Assembly (NCBI GenBank): GCA_023460975.1
Contig: JAEWOG010000101.1
Location: 1-26,375 of the forward strand
Length of the DNA: 26,375 nucleotides
Reading direction: 5' to 3'
Source of the DNA: Actinomycetes bacterium
GTDB taxonomy: Bacteria > Actinomycetota > Actinomycetes > Propionibacteriales > Nocardioidaceae
Every line of letters starts with the position of its first letter. Within the stretch, counting starts at the first letter, position 1. The position numbers and the translations under genes are program-made. This document shows, piece by piece, positions 8,401-16,660 of the stretch. The notes below the pieces were generated by a model. That model was given only the letters and a program-made list of their open reading frames with translations. It was not told the origin of the DNA and did not search any database.

Positions 8401-9428
8401 GGCGCCAACCCCACAGTCGTCAGTCCGGTGGCCTCGGGGAGTCCGAGCGCCAGGTTCATGCACTGCACGGCAGCTCCTGCCGTGCCCTTGGTCAAGTTGT
8501 CCACTGCGCCCACGGCCACCAGTCGTCCTGCGGCCTCATCGACGCTCACCTGGAGATGCACGCTGTTCGAGCCCAGTACGGACTGCGTCTGCGGCCAGAT
8601 TCCTTCCGGCAGGACGTGGACGAACGGTTCGTCGGCGAAGGCGGTCACGTACGCCTCCCGGGCCTGTTGCGCCGTCACGGTGCCCCGCAGTGGGGCACTC
8701 ACGGTCGCCAGGATTCCGCGCGACATCGGCACGAGGAGGGGCGTGAAGGAGACGGAGACCTCTGCGCCGTGCACCAGGGCGAGGTTCTGGGCGATCTCCG
8801 GGGTGTGCCGGTGCACTCCGCCCACGCCGTAGGCGCTCGCATTGCCCATGACCTCGGAGCCCAACAGGTGCGTCTTCGCCGCCTTACCCGCGCCGCTCGT
8901 GCCGCTCGCGGCCACGATCACCACGTCGGGCTCGACGAGTCCGGCGGCCAGTGCCGGAGCGATGGTCAAGCTCGAGACGGTCGGGTAGCACCCGGGCACC
9001 GCGATCCGGGTGGCACCCTGCAGGAGGGCGCGCTGGCTGCCGAGCTCGGGCAGGCCGTACGGCCACGTCCCCGCGTGCGGCGAACCGTAGAACTTCTCCC
9101 ACGTCGCGGCGTCGGCCAGCCGGAAGTCCGCACCGCAGTCGATGACAACCGTGGACTCCGGCAGCGCTGCGGCGATCTCGGCCGACGCACCGTGCGGCAG
9201 CCCGAGGAACACGACGTCGTGGCCGGCCAGCACCTCGACGGTCGTCGGCTCGAGCACCCGGTCGGCCAACGGGACCAAGTGCGGCTGGAGCACCCCGAAC
9301 GATTCGCCGGCATTGCTGCCGCCCGTGAGCGCACCGATGGAGACGCTCGGGTGGCCCAACAACAGACGTGCCACCTCGCCACCGGCGTAGCCACTTGCGC
9401 CGGCAATCGCAGCGCTCACCACAGTCAT
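8397..9428 (-). CDS. argC: N-acetyl-gamma-glutamyl-phosphate reductase
   Basis: It reduces N-acetylglutamyl phosphate to the semialdehyde with NADPH. The 343-residue product has the N-terminal nucleotide-binding GASGYAGGEVARLL and the catalytic cysteine C147 in VPGCYPT. This is the first gene of the arginine operon. No ribosome site precedes either in-frame ATG (9434 or 9428). A TATATT -10 box ends seven bases before the ATG at 9428, so I take that ATG as the start of a probably leaderless mRNA. The frame remains open for about 30 more codons upstream, but those residues have no family match. Confidence 0.94.
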   Translation of the reverse strand: MTVVSAAIAGASGYAGGEVARLLLGHPSVSIGALTGGSNAGESFGVLQPHLVPLADRVLEPTTVEVLAGHDVVFLGLPHGASAEIAAALPESTVVIDCGADFRLADAATWEKFYGSPHAGTWPYGLPELGSQRALLQGATRIAVPGCYPTVSSLTIAPALAAGLVEPDVVIVAASGTSGAGKAAKTHLLGSEVMGNASAYGVGGVHRHTPEIAQNLALVHGAEVSVSFTPLLVPMSRGILATVSAPLRGTVTAQQAREAYVTAFADEPFVHVLPEGIWPQTQSVLGSNSVHLQVSVDEAAGRLVAVGAVDNLTKGTAGAAVQCMNLALGLPEATGLTTVGLAP

Positions 9429-9435
9429 GTGCATG

Positions 9436-9465
9436 AATATACACCACAACGCATGTCCATGTGAC
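9436..9465 (-). promoter_or_regulatory. argC promoter with possible ArgR half-site
   Basis: The minus strand has GTCACA (9460-9465), an 18-bp spacer and TATATT (9436-9441), placing transcription start at or next to the argC ATG at 9428. A TGAAT half-site (9434-9438, plus strand), matching the classical ARG-box half-site, overlaps the -10. GCATG repeats 20 bp apart (9431 and 9451) flank the -10. Repression by ArgR at this site is plausible, but the second half-site is poor. Confidence 0.5.
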
Positions 9466-9494
9466 GCGACATTCCATCGACCTTCACCATGACA

Positions 9495-9539
9495 AGGAGA
9501 ACGGCCCCGCGTCGAGTCCGACACGGAGCCGTGACTCCT
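9495..9539 (-). terminator. Long imperfect hairpin between pheT and argC
   Basis: AGGAG (9495-9499) pairs with CTCCT (9535-9539), and ACGGCCCCG (9501-9509) pairs with CGGAGCCGT (9524-9532) with one mismatch. The loop is 14 nt. It begins 26 bp past the pheT stop and lies upstream of the argC promoter, so it is a likely terminator for pheST. There is no U tract. Confidence 0.5.
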
Positions 9540-9564
9540 CGAAACAGTACGCCCGAACGACGCC

Positions 9565-12051
9565 TCAGCGCTGGCGAGCCCCCACCCGCTCAGCAGCAGC
9601 GGCCACCGCTCCGTCGCGGAACAGCGCCGTCTCCTTCTCCGTCAGCGTGCGGTCCGGCGCGCGGAAGCGCAGCGCGTAGGCCAGGGACTTGCTGCCATCG
9701 CCGACCTGCTCCCCCGTGTAGAGGTCGAAGAGTCGAATGGACTCCAGGTACTCGCCGGCCCCGGCTCGCAGAGCCGCCTCTACGTCGGCAGCCGGCACGC
9801 CAGCATCGACGATGACCGCGATGTCCTCCTTCGCCACCGGCTGCGTGGCGAAGGAAGGGGCCGGCCTCAGGTGAACGGACTTGTCCACCAGGACGTCCAC
9901 ATCGACCTCGGCAGCAACCGAGCCGCGCGGCAGCCCGTACGCAGTGCAGACCTTGGGGTGCAGTTCACCCGCGTGGCCGATGACAACGCCGTCGACCGAG
10001 AGCTCTGCACACCGCCCCGGGTGCCAGGGCGCCCGCTCGACGCCACGCGCCGCGACGTCCAAGCCGACGGAATCGGCAACGGCCCGAACCGCGTCGACAG
10101 CGTCGCTCCAGGTCACGCCTCGACCCTCGCCCCACCACCCGGCAGCGTCGGTGTCACCGACGCCCACCAGGGCCAGGTGCAACGGCTGGTCGGGAACAGC
10201 CGCGTCGAGCGCGGCGAACTCCTCGTCCGTGGGCCGGCGGTCCACCGGAAGGATCGGCGCCGCGCCGCCCGTCGGCACCGTCACCGTGGCGAGCTCGAAG
10301 ACACCGAAGGCCGAGGCGCCCAGACCCACGTTGCGCGCTGCAGTGCGCAACAGGCCCGGGAGCACGGTCGTCGTCATGAACGGAGCTTCTGCCGACAGGG
10401 GGTTCTCAAGGCGCAGTGCGTCGCGGCGAGTGTCATCGGGCGCCAGGCCCAGAAGGCGGAAGTCGGCCTCCCCCACGAACGGGAACGTGACGACCTCGGT
10501 GAAGCCCTCGGCGGCGGCCGTACGTCCAAACCGGCGACGCAGCGCCTGGCTGCGAGTCAGCCCCCGACCAGCGGTGGGGACCGGAAGCACAGAGGGAACC
10601 CGGTCGTACCCCACCAGACGGATGACTTCCTCAGTGGTGTCCTGAGGGTCGGTCAGGTCCGGCCGCCACGGTGGAGGCGTCACCGCCAGCATGCCGTCGG
10701 CACCGACCTCGACCTGACAACCCACGGCCTCCAGCGCCTCGACGGCAACCTGGTCGGCGATCTCCATGCCCGAGACTCGGGCCGCCTTGTCCGCCGCAAC
10801 CCGGATCACCGGCTGAGCCGGCGGGGTGCCGACGACCGTCACCCCGGACTCAGCCGTGGCACCGCCGTGCTCGACGAGCAACTCGACCACCCGGTCGGCG
10901 GCTGCCTCGCAGATGGTGGGGTCGACGCCGCGCTCGTTGCGCTTGCCGGCCTCGGAGGAGATCTTGTGGCGCTTGCCCGTACGGAACATCGAGACGGCAT
11001 CCCAGTGGGCCGACTCGACCAGGACCGAGGTCGTGGTCGCGGACATCTCGGTGGTCTCGCCACCCATGACACCGCCCAGACCGATGATGCCCGAGTCGTC
11101 GGTGACGACAAGGTCCTCCACCGACAACGCCCGCTCGGCGCCGTCGAGGGTCGTCAACGACTCCCCCGACCGCGCCCGGCGCACCACGATGGCGCCGGAC
11201 AGCTTGTCGGCGTCGTACCCGTGGATGGGACGGCCCGTCTCGAGCATCACGTAGTTGGTGATGTCGACGGCGAGCGAGATCGGCCGCATGCCCGCGGCCG
11301 TGAGCCGGTCCGCGATGAATGCTGGCGTGGGAGCCGACGGGTCGAAGCCCGTGACCTTGCGCGCGACGAACACCGGGCAGCCGAGGTCATCCTCGATCAC
11401 GACCGGGTGTCCCCCGTCGTTGGCGACCGGGGAGTCACGCAGCGCCGGGTCACGGAAGTTGCCGGCCCCCTCGACCGAGATGGCCACCTCGCGAGCAATC
11501 CCGCGCAGGCTCAGCCCATAGGCGCGGTCCGGGTTGACCTCGAACTCGATGATCTCCTCGTCGAGTCCCAGGATCGCCCGCACGTCCTCGCCCGGGGCGC
11601 CTGCGTTCGGGGGCAGCACGATGATGCCGTCGTGGTCCTGCCCCAGACCCAGCTCCCGCTCGGAGCAGATCATGCCCGCCGACAGGTGGCCGTACGTCTT
11701 GCGTGCAGAGATCTCGAAGTTGCCCGGCAACACGCCGCCCGGGAGGATCACGACGACCAGGTCTCCGGGAGCGAAGTTGTGCGCTCCGCAGACGATGCCC
11801 TGCGGCTCGCCCGTGCCGTTGGCGTCACCGACGTCGACGGTGCACCAGTTGATGGTCTTGCCGTTCTTCTGCTCCTCGGGCTGCATCGTCAGGACGCGAC
11901 CCACCACGAGGGGGCCGCTGATCTGCGCGCCCGGGCTGTCGATGGCCTCGAGCTTGAGGCCGGTCATGGTGAGCCGACGCGTCAGTTCTTCCGTCGTCAC
12001 CTCGCTCGGGACGTCCACGTACTCCTTGATCCAGGAGAGGGGTGCCTTCAT
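9565..12051 (-). CDS. pheT: Phenylalanyl-tRNA synthetase beta subunit
   Basis: With PheS it forms the alpha2-beta2 enzyme that charges tRNA-Phe. The 828-residue protein shows the N-terminal module, an OB-fold tRNA-binding domain (about 40-150, with AGMICSERELGLG), the B3/B4 editing region (about 210-370), the B5 domain (about 400-475), a catalytic-like core, and the C-terminal ferredoxin-fold anticodon-binding domain (about 735-828, starting RPAPSFATQPV). The ATG at 12051 gives the family N-terminus MKAPLSWIKEYV and has GAGGAG upstream, overlapping the pheS stop region. The frame stays open into pheS, but those residues are not PheT. Confidence 0.95.
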   Translation of the reverse strand: MKAPLSWIKEYVDVPSEVTTEELTRRLTMTGLKLEAIDSPGAQISGPLVVGRVLTMQPEEQKNGKTINWCTVDVGDANGTGEPQGIVCGAHNFAPGDLVVVILPGGVLPGNFEISARKTYGHLSAGMICSERELGLGQDHDGIIVLPPNAGAPGEDVRAILGLDEEIIEFEVNPDRAYGLSLRGIAREVAISVEGAGNFRDPALRDSPVANDGGHPVVIEDDLGCPVFVARKVTGFDPSAPTPAFIADRLTAAGMRPISLAVDITNYVMLETGRPIHGYDADKLSGAIVVRRARSGESLTTLDGAERALSVEDLVVTDDSGIIGLGGVMGGETTEMSATTTSVLVESAHWDAVSMFRTGKRHKISSEAGKRNERGVDPTICEAAADRVVELLVEHGGATAESGVTVVGTPPAQPVIRVAADKAARVSGMEIADQVAVEALEAVGCQVEVGADGMLAVTPPPWRPDLTDPQDTTEEVIRLVGYDRVPSVLPVPTAGRGLTRSQALRRRFGRTAAAEGFTEVVTFPFVGEADFRLLGLAPDDTRRDALRLENPLSAEAPFMTTTVLPGLLRTAARNVGLGASAFGVFELATVTVPTGGAAPILPVDRRPTDEEFAALDAAVPDQPLHLALVGVGDTDAAGWWGEGRGVTWSDAVDAVRAVADSVGLDVAARGVERAPWHPGRCAELSVDGVVIGHAGELHPKVCTAYGLPRGSVAAEVDVDVLVDKSVHLRPAPSFATQPVAKEDIAVIVDAGVPAADVEAALRAGAGEYLESIRLFDLYTGEQVGDGSKSLAYALRFRAPDRTLTEKETALFRDGAVAAAAERVGARQR

Positions 12052-12064
12052 CGTTCGTCTCCTC

Positions 12065-13162
12065 TCAGATCTCGGTGCCGAATGCGGAGCTGAACCTGAC
12101 GTCGCCCTCGAAGAGGGGGCGCAGGTCTTCCAACCCGTGGCGGAACATGAACGTACGGTCGATGCCGAAGCCGAAGGCGAAGCCGGAGTACTTCTCCGGG
12201 TCGACGCCACAGGCGATCAGGACGCGCGGGTTGACCACCCCGCAGCCGCCCCACTCGATCCAGCCCTCGCCCCGGCACGTACGGCACGAGTCAGAGTCCT
12301 CGCCGCGGCACACGAAGCAGCGCAGGTCGACCTCGGCGCTGGGCTCGGTGAACGGGAAGTAGGACGGGCGGAAGCGGGTGGTGATCCCCTCGCCGTAGAG
12401 CTGGGCTGCGAGGTGATCCAGCGAACCCTTGAGGTGGGCCATCGTGATGCCCTCGTCGACGACGAGGCCCTCGACCTGATGGAACATCGGGCTGTGCGTG
12501 GCGTCGTACTCGTCCGTGCGGAAGACCCGGCCCGGGCACGCCACGTAGATCGGGGGCTTGCGGGTCAGCATCGTGCGCGCCTGCACCGGCGAGGTGTGGG
12601 TGCGCAGCACCACGTGGTTGGCCGCCGGCACCGTCCAGAAGGTGTCCTGCATGGTCCGGGCAGGATGGTCCGGGCCGAGGTTGAGCGCGTCGAAGTTGAG
12701 CCACTCCGCCTCGACCATCGGTCCCTCGGCGATCTCCCAGCCCATCGCGACGAAGATGTCGGCGATCACTTCGGACTGCATCGTCAACGGGTGGCGCGAG
12801 CCGCGTCGCCGGCGGGCCGTGGGCAGGGAGACGTCGACGCTCTCCTCGACGAGCATCCGCTCCTCGTGCTCGGCCTCGAGCACCTCCTGCCGCGCAGCGA
12901 TCAGCTTGTTGATGGCTCCACGCGCCTGGCCGATGCGCTGCCCGGCCTCCTTGCGGGCCTGCGGCGGCAGTACACCGATCTCGCGGTTGGCCAGGGCCAG
13001 GGGCGAGCGGTCGCCGGCGTGGTCGAGGCGAGCCTGCTTCAACTCGTCGAGGGTCGTCGCGGCCGCGACGGCGGCCATCGCGGCCTCACGTGCAGCGTCG
13101 ACCTCCTCAGCCTTGAGCGGAGTCACCTCGACGGGGTCGTAGTCATTGTTGGGGCCGGACAT
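12065..13162 (-). CDS. pheS: Phenylalanyl-tRNA synthetase alpha subunit
   Basis: Catalytic subunit of the class II enzyme. The 365-residue product has an N-terminal coiled coil (about 15-105) and the catalytic domain with motif 2 (FRTDEYDATHSPMFHQVEG) and motif 3 (GFGIDRTFMFR). Between them, near residue 290, is a CFVC...CRTC pair of CxxC motifs about 9 residues apart before EGWIEWGGCG. This could bind zinc, and I recall similar inserts in Streptomyces PheS. The ATG has AAAGG five bases upstream. pheT follows after 13 bp. Confidence 0.95.
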   Translation of the reverse strand: MSGPNNDYDPVEVTPLKAEEVDAAREAAMAAVAAATTLDELKQARLDHAGDRSPLALANREIGVLPPQARKEAGQRIGQARGAINKLIAARQEVLEAEHEERMLVEESVDVSLPTARRRRGSRHPLTMQSEVIADIFVAMGWEIAEGPMVEAEWLNFDALNLGPDHPARTMQDTFWTVPAANHVVLRTHTSPVQARTMLTRKPPIYVACPGRVFRTDEYDATHSPMFHQVEGLVVDEGITMAHLKGSLDHLAAQLYGEGITTRFRPSYFPFTEPSAEVDLRCFVCRGEDSDSCRTCRGEGWIEWGGCGVVNPRVLIACGVDPEKYSGFAFGFGIDRTFMFRHGLEDLRPLFEGDVRFSSAFGTEI

Positions 13163-13197
13163 GGCTCCCTTTCGAGCGGCAAGGACGGTCGCCGCAG

Positions 13198-13203
13198 ATT
13201 CTA
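13198..13203 (-). promoter_or_regulatory. Candidate pheST -10 box
   Basis: TAGAAT on the minus strand, matching five of six consensus bases, lies 35 bp upstream of the pheS ATG. I find no convincing -35 at 16-19 bp. The rest of 13163-13333 holds the hairpin listed separately and two copies of CCCGGACCCG. Confidence 0.35.
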
Positions 13204-13274
13204 GGTCGGACGGGGGTGTGCTTCCTCCCCGGACCCGGCGACTCAGGCTGTGCGCCCGAACTCAGGCGTGCACA

Positions 13275-13297
13275 CCCGGACCCGCCACGGGCCCGGG
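13275..13297 (-). terminator. GC-rich hairpin after the sensor kinase fusion
   Basis: CCCGGACCCG (13275-13284) pairs with CGGGCCCGGG (13288-13297) with one mismatch and a 3-nt loop. It lies 36 bp past the stop of the kinase-DUF4153 gene and before pheS. A terminator is the simplest reading. No U tract follows on the minus strand. Confidence 0.5.
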
Positions 13298-13333
13298 GCG
13301 GCTAAATCGCCTGTCGTTCGTCACCCCCACAGT

Positions 13334-15901
13334 CTAGGGCATCGACGCCGGGTACTCGTGGGGAGCACACTCGGTGGCCAGCGCGTCCGGGTGCTGCTCG
13401 AGGAACCGTACGACGGCGCGCTCACCGCGCTCGTTGCCCCAGCTCCACGCACGCTCCTCGCTGGTCGATGCCTCACCCGAGTCGACCCATGTCGACGCCT
13501 TCAGGACGCAGGCGGCCAGGTCCTGCGGGAGACGCTCAAGCACCACAGGCGCCGCATCGGTCGACAGCGAGGCCAAGTACGCCACGTCCAACGACCCGGT
13601 CTCGTCGTACCTGGCGATGTTGGCGGACGCCACCCGCGCATCGGGGTTCGCGACCAAGGTGAGCAGCACGGCCGTCGCCCCGGACAGCAGCGCGAACCGC
13701 GCCGCCCAGCCCGTCCGCCCCAGCAGACCCAGGACCATCACCGCGATGACCACCAGCGCCAGCCACGACTCGAACACGATGGCCAACACGCGCAGCGTCG
13801 TGAATCCGTACGCATCCTGATAGATCCACATCCGGTAGAGCGCCGCGGCCGCCACGCACAGAGTGAGCACGGTCAGCAGACCCACACTGAGGCGCAACCA
13901 CCACCGGTCGCTCGGCGTGCGAGCGCTGTGGCGTCCCGCGGCCCACACCACGACGAAAGCGAGCAGGGTGACGATGACGAGCTGGGCAAAACCCTGATGG
14001 ACGTATGAGCCGTAGCTCAGGCCGGCCGCCCGCTCGACGTACTCGTGCCCACCCAGGACGACCGCCACCTGGGTGCTGACGAAGACAGCGAAGACCGCGT
14101 CGACTCCCAGCACCGGCACCAGCCACTCCCAGCGATTGGTCGCGACGCGGACCTGGTCCTCGCGCGGGTCCACACGGGCCGGGTTGCGCGCGAGATAGGC
14201 CGCGGCCAACGTCACCGCGAAGACGCCGAGCGCCACGAAGATGCGCCCCGCCAACTCGTTGAATCCCCACGACGGCAGCACCCGGTCGAGCCAGGCAGCG
14301 AACACGGCGTCTGCCCCCGCGAAGAGCATCGCGAAGATCCACACAGCGACCACGGACAGCGCGAGGGTGCGCAGCACGGCCGGCAGCCGGCCACCGAACC
14401 CGACCATGCCCAGCGAGCGACCGAACCACCCCATCCCCCGGATGCTCGAGGCAGGCCAGAGGAAGCCGGAGGTGATCATCCCCCGGAAGGTCCGCGCTCG
14501 AGTGAGCCCGCCCAGGAACACCCCCGCGGCGATGAGCACGCCCAGCATCCCGAGGCCAGGGTTGGCACGGACCGCCATCAACCCCACGAGCGCGAGCGCC
14601 AGCACGCTGGTGGCCAGCGTGAACGGTTCCGTCCTGCGGTCAGAGGCCAACCAGGCGACGAGCCCCGCTGCGATCATCACCAGGCTCCAGGACAGTCCCG
14701 GCCCCGTGAAGGTCATGGTCGCGCCGGCGAAGGTGCCCACCGCGACGGCGCCGAGCACCACCCGCAGGTCCCCCTCGGGTCGCTCCTCGGCCCAGAAGGG
14801 GGTCCGGCCGACCGGAGGCATCGCCCCCCACGTCTCAACGGGCGTGGCAGCGCTCTCCTTGCTCATGGGCTCGACGGGGCTCAACTCCCGGGGCCCAGCC
14901 GTACTGGTGCCACTGACGGGACTGGGGACGGCGAGGCGGAGCCGGGCTCCTGCCTTGCCCGGCGCCGGGTCCACGAAGCCGAGTGTGCCGCCGTGCAGGC
15001 GCGCCACCCACCTCGACACGGCCAGGCCCAAGCCGGTGCCGCCCCCGGACGCGTCCGTTCCGAATCGCTCGAAGACGCGCTCGCGATCCTGGGGTGCCAC
15101 GCCCGGTCCGGCGTCGGCAACCTCCAGCCACCAGCCCCCGTCCGCCAACTCACCGGCCGTGACGTCGACCGACTCCCCGTCGGGGGTGTGGCGGGCCGCG
15201 TTGTCGAGGGCGTTGGTCAGCAACTGGGTCAGGCGTGCGGGATCCACGCGTACCCGCAGGGCCTCGGGGACCGCGACCGACACCGGGGCGCCGCGGCCTG
15301 CGGCGCGCACCTGCTCCGCACTGCTGGCCACGAGACCCGCCAGCGCGACGGTCTCAAGGTCGAGCGGCGCCACGCCAGCTTCCAGGCGGGACAGGTCCAG
15401 TAGGTCCACCAGCAGGTCACCCAGAGCGCGGGCCGAGACGAGCACGGACTCCAACCGTTCGGGGGAACTCTCCACCACCCCGTCCGCCAGGTTCTCCAGT
15501 TGGGCGGTCACCGCCGCCACGGGCGTACGCAACTCGTGCGAGACCGTAGCGATCAGGTCGCGCCGCTCGGCGTCAACCCTCGCCAGGTCGGAGGCCATCT
15601 GATTGAACGCCACCGCGAGCCTGCCGACCTCGTCGACGGCGGTGGTGGTGACGCGAGCGTCGTAGTCGCCGCGAGCCATCCGTTGGACCGCACCAGTCAT
15701 GTCGCGCAGGGGCGCGGTCATGCCCGCGGCCAGCAACTGGGTGACCGCCAGCGCGAGGACCACCGTGACGGGGAGAGTGAGCCACAGCGGCACTCCCCCG
15801 GCCGCGCCGAACGTCGCGGCCAGACTCGCCACGACCACGGAGACGGCGACGAGCACCCCCAGCTTCGTCTTGATGGAGCCCACCGGGTCGAGCGCGCTCA
15901 T
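13334..15901 (-). CDS. Sensor histidine kinase fused to a DUF4153/DUF4173-type membrane domain
   Basis: An 855-residue two-part protein. The first 345 residues are a membrane sensor kinase: two membrane helices (about 13-35 and 38-60) with almost no extracellular loop, a HAMP domain (about 58-110), a phosphoacceptor H122 in SHELRTP, and an ATPase domain with LLTNALDNAARHT, DAGPGV and GTGLGL. Residues 346-855 have about 11 hydrophobic helices and end in a soluble tail with NPDARVASANIARYDETGSLDVAYLASLS, resembling DUF4153/DUF4173. The junction (ATG codon at 14866) could be a second start, but it lacks a well-placed ribosome site and the frame is uninterrupted. The ATG start overlaps the response regulator stop as ATGA, making them a likely pair. 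Confidence 0.85.
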   Translation of the reverse strand: MSALDPVGSIKTKLGVLVAVSVVVASLAATFGAAGGVPLWLTLPVTVVLALAVTQLLAAGMTAPLRDMTGAVQRMARGDYDARVTTTAVDEVGRLAVAFNQMASDLARVDAERRDLIATVSHELRTPVAAVTAQLENLADGVVESSPERLESVLVSARALGDLLVDLLDLSRLEAGVAPLDLETVALAGLVASSAEQVRAAGRGAPVSVAVPEALRVRVDPARLTQLLTNALDNAARHTPDGESVDVTAGELADGGWWLEVADAGPGVAPQDRERVFERFGTDASGGGTGLGLAVSRWVARLHGGTLGFVDPAPGKAGARLRLAVPSPVSGTSTAGPRELSPVEPMSKESAATPVETWGAMPPVGRTPFWAEERPEGDLRVVLGAVAVGTFAGATMTFTGPGLSWSLVMIAAGLVAWLASDRRTEPFTLATSVLALALVGLMAVRANPGLGMLGVLIAAGVFLGGLTRARTFRGMITSGFLWPASSIRGMGWFGRSLGMVGFGGRLPAVLRTLALSVVAVWIFAMLFAGADAVFAAWLDRVLPSWGFNELAGRIFVALGVFAVTLAAAYLARNPARVDPREDQVRVATNRWEWLVPVLGVDAVFAVFVSTQVAVVLGGHEYVERAAGLSYGSYVHQGFAQLVIVTLLAFVVVWAAGRHSARTPSDRWWLRLSVGLLTVLTLCVAAAALYRMWIYQDAYGFTTLRVLAIVFESWLALVVIAVMVLGLLGRTGWAARFALLSGATAVLLTLVANPDARVASANIARYDETGSLDVAYLASLSTDAAPVVLERLPQDLAACVLKASTWVDSGEASTSEERAWSWGNERGERAVVRFLEQHPDALATECAPHEYPASMP

Positions 15902-16584
15902 GCGAGCACCTCCAGCGCGTAGCCGACACCGTGTGCGGTCCGAATGCGTTCGGTTCCGACCTTCGCGCGAAGGGCCTTGACGTGACTGTCCACCGTGCGC
16001 GTCCCGGACGCGTCGGCCCAGTCCCAGACCTCCCGCAGCAACGCCTCACGCGTGATGACCTTGCCCGGCACCCGGGCCAGGGCGACCAGCAGGTCGAACT
16101 CCGTGGGAGTCAGATGCACCGACTCCTCGCTCAACCACACCCGACGGCTCGCCGTGTCGATGCGCAGGGCCCCGACGACGTGCTCCTGCGGTGGGCCCTG
16201 GGCGAGGACATCCGCACGGTCCACGCGCCGCAGCAGCGCAGCGACTCGGGCCACGACCTCGCGGATGCGAAACGGCTTCGTGAGGTAGTCATCGGCGCCG
16301 ACGCCCAGCCCGACCAGTACGTCGTTCTCGTCGTCGCGGGCCGTGAGCATCAGCACGGGAACGGGGCGTTCTGCCTGCAGACGACGGCACACCTCGTACC
16401 CGTCGACACCGGGCAGCATGAGGTCCAGGACCACGACGTCCGGGGTCTCCGCCTCGGCCGCCGCGAGCGCCGTGGGCCCGTCGAACGCCTGGCTGACCCG
16501 GTACCCCTCCGCCTCGAACCGTACGGCGAGCGCGTCGTTGATCGCCCGCTCGTCCTCCACCACCAACACGTGCCGTTGCTCCAT
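15898..16584 (-). CDS. OmpR-family response regulator
   Basis: A 228-residue transcription regulator. The receiver domain has the acidic pair E10/D11, phosphoacceptor D54 in VVLDLMLPGVDGYE, T81 and K103. The C-terminal winged helix (about 130-228) has LTPTEFDLLVALARVPGKVITREALL and ends RIRTAHGVGYALE. The ATG at 16584 gives the normal N-terminus; the frame stays open upstream without family similarity. TAGGGT ends seven bases before the ATG, so the mRNA may be leaderless, although AGGG in the same place could act as a weak ribosome site. The overlapping downstream kinase is the likely partner, and the PAS kinase upstream could also signal to it. The target genes are unknown. Confidence 0.92.
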   Translation of the reverse strand: MEQRHVLVVEDERAINDALAVRFEAEGYRVSQAFDGPTALAAAEAETPDVVVLDLMLPGVDGYEVCRRLQAERPVPVLMLTARDDENDVLVGLGVGADDYLTKPFRIREVVARVAALLRRVDRADVLAQGPPQEHVVGALRIDTASRRVWLSEESVHLTPTEFDLLVALARVPGKVITREALLREVWDWADASGTRTVDSHVKALRAKVGTERIRTAHGVGYALEVLA

Positions 16585-16591
16585 GACGCCA

Positions 16592-16597
16592 ACCCTA
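16592..16597 (-). promoter_or_regulatory. -10 box of the response regulator gene
   Basis: TAGGGT on the minus strand, 7 bp before the ATG at 16584, fits a leaderless actinobacterial promoter. No good -35 is present, so an activator may be needed. Confidence 0.4.
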
Positions 16598-16623
16598 GAA
16601 AGGCGAACGGTCAGAATGCGGGG

Positions 16624-16641
16624 ACAACCTGTGAAGGTTGT
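16624..16641. promoter_or_regulatory. 18-bp perfect palindrome upstream of the response regulator
   Basis: ACAACCT (16624-16630), four bases, then AGGTTGT (16635-16641). Its centre is about 48 bp upstream of the probable start of the regulator transcript, a usual activator position. It also lies 20 bp past the PAS kinase stop, so it could instead be that gene's terminator hairpin, though no U tract follows. Confidence 0.5.
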
Positions 16642-16660
16642 GTGCAGGTCTGAGGCGCGC

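Noticed and set aside
9871..12093. 740-codon plus-strand frame opposite pheT
   Set aside because: Low-complexity Arg/Val/His/Asp-rich translation and complete overlap with pheT mark it as an antisense shadow.
13163..13333. Leader peptide or T-box control of pheST
   Set aside because: No short Phe-rich frame with a ribosome site and no T-box core sequence were found.
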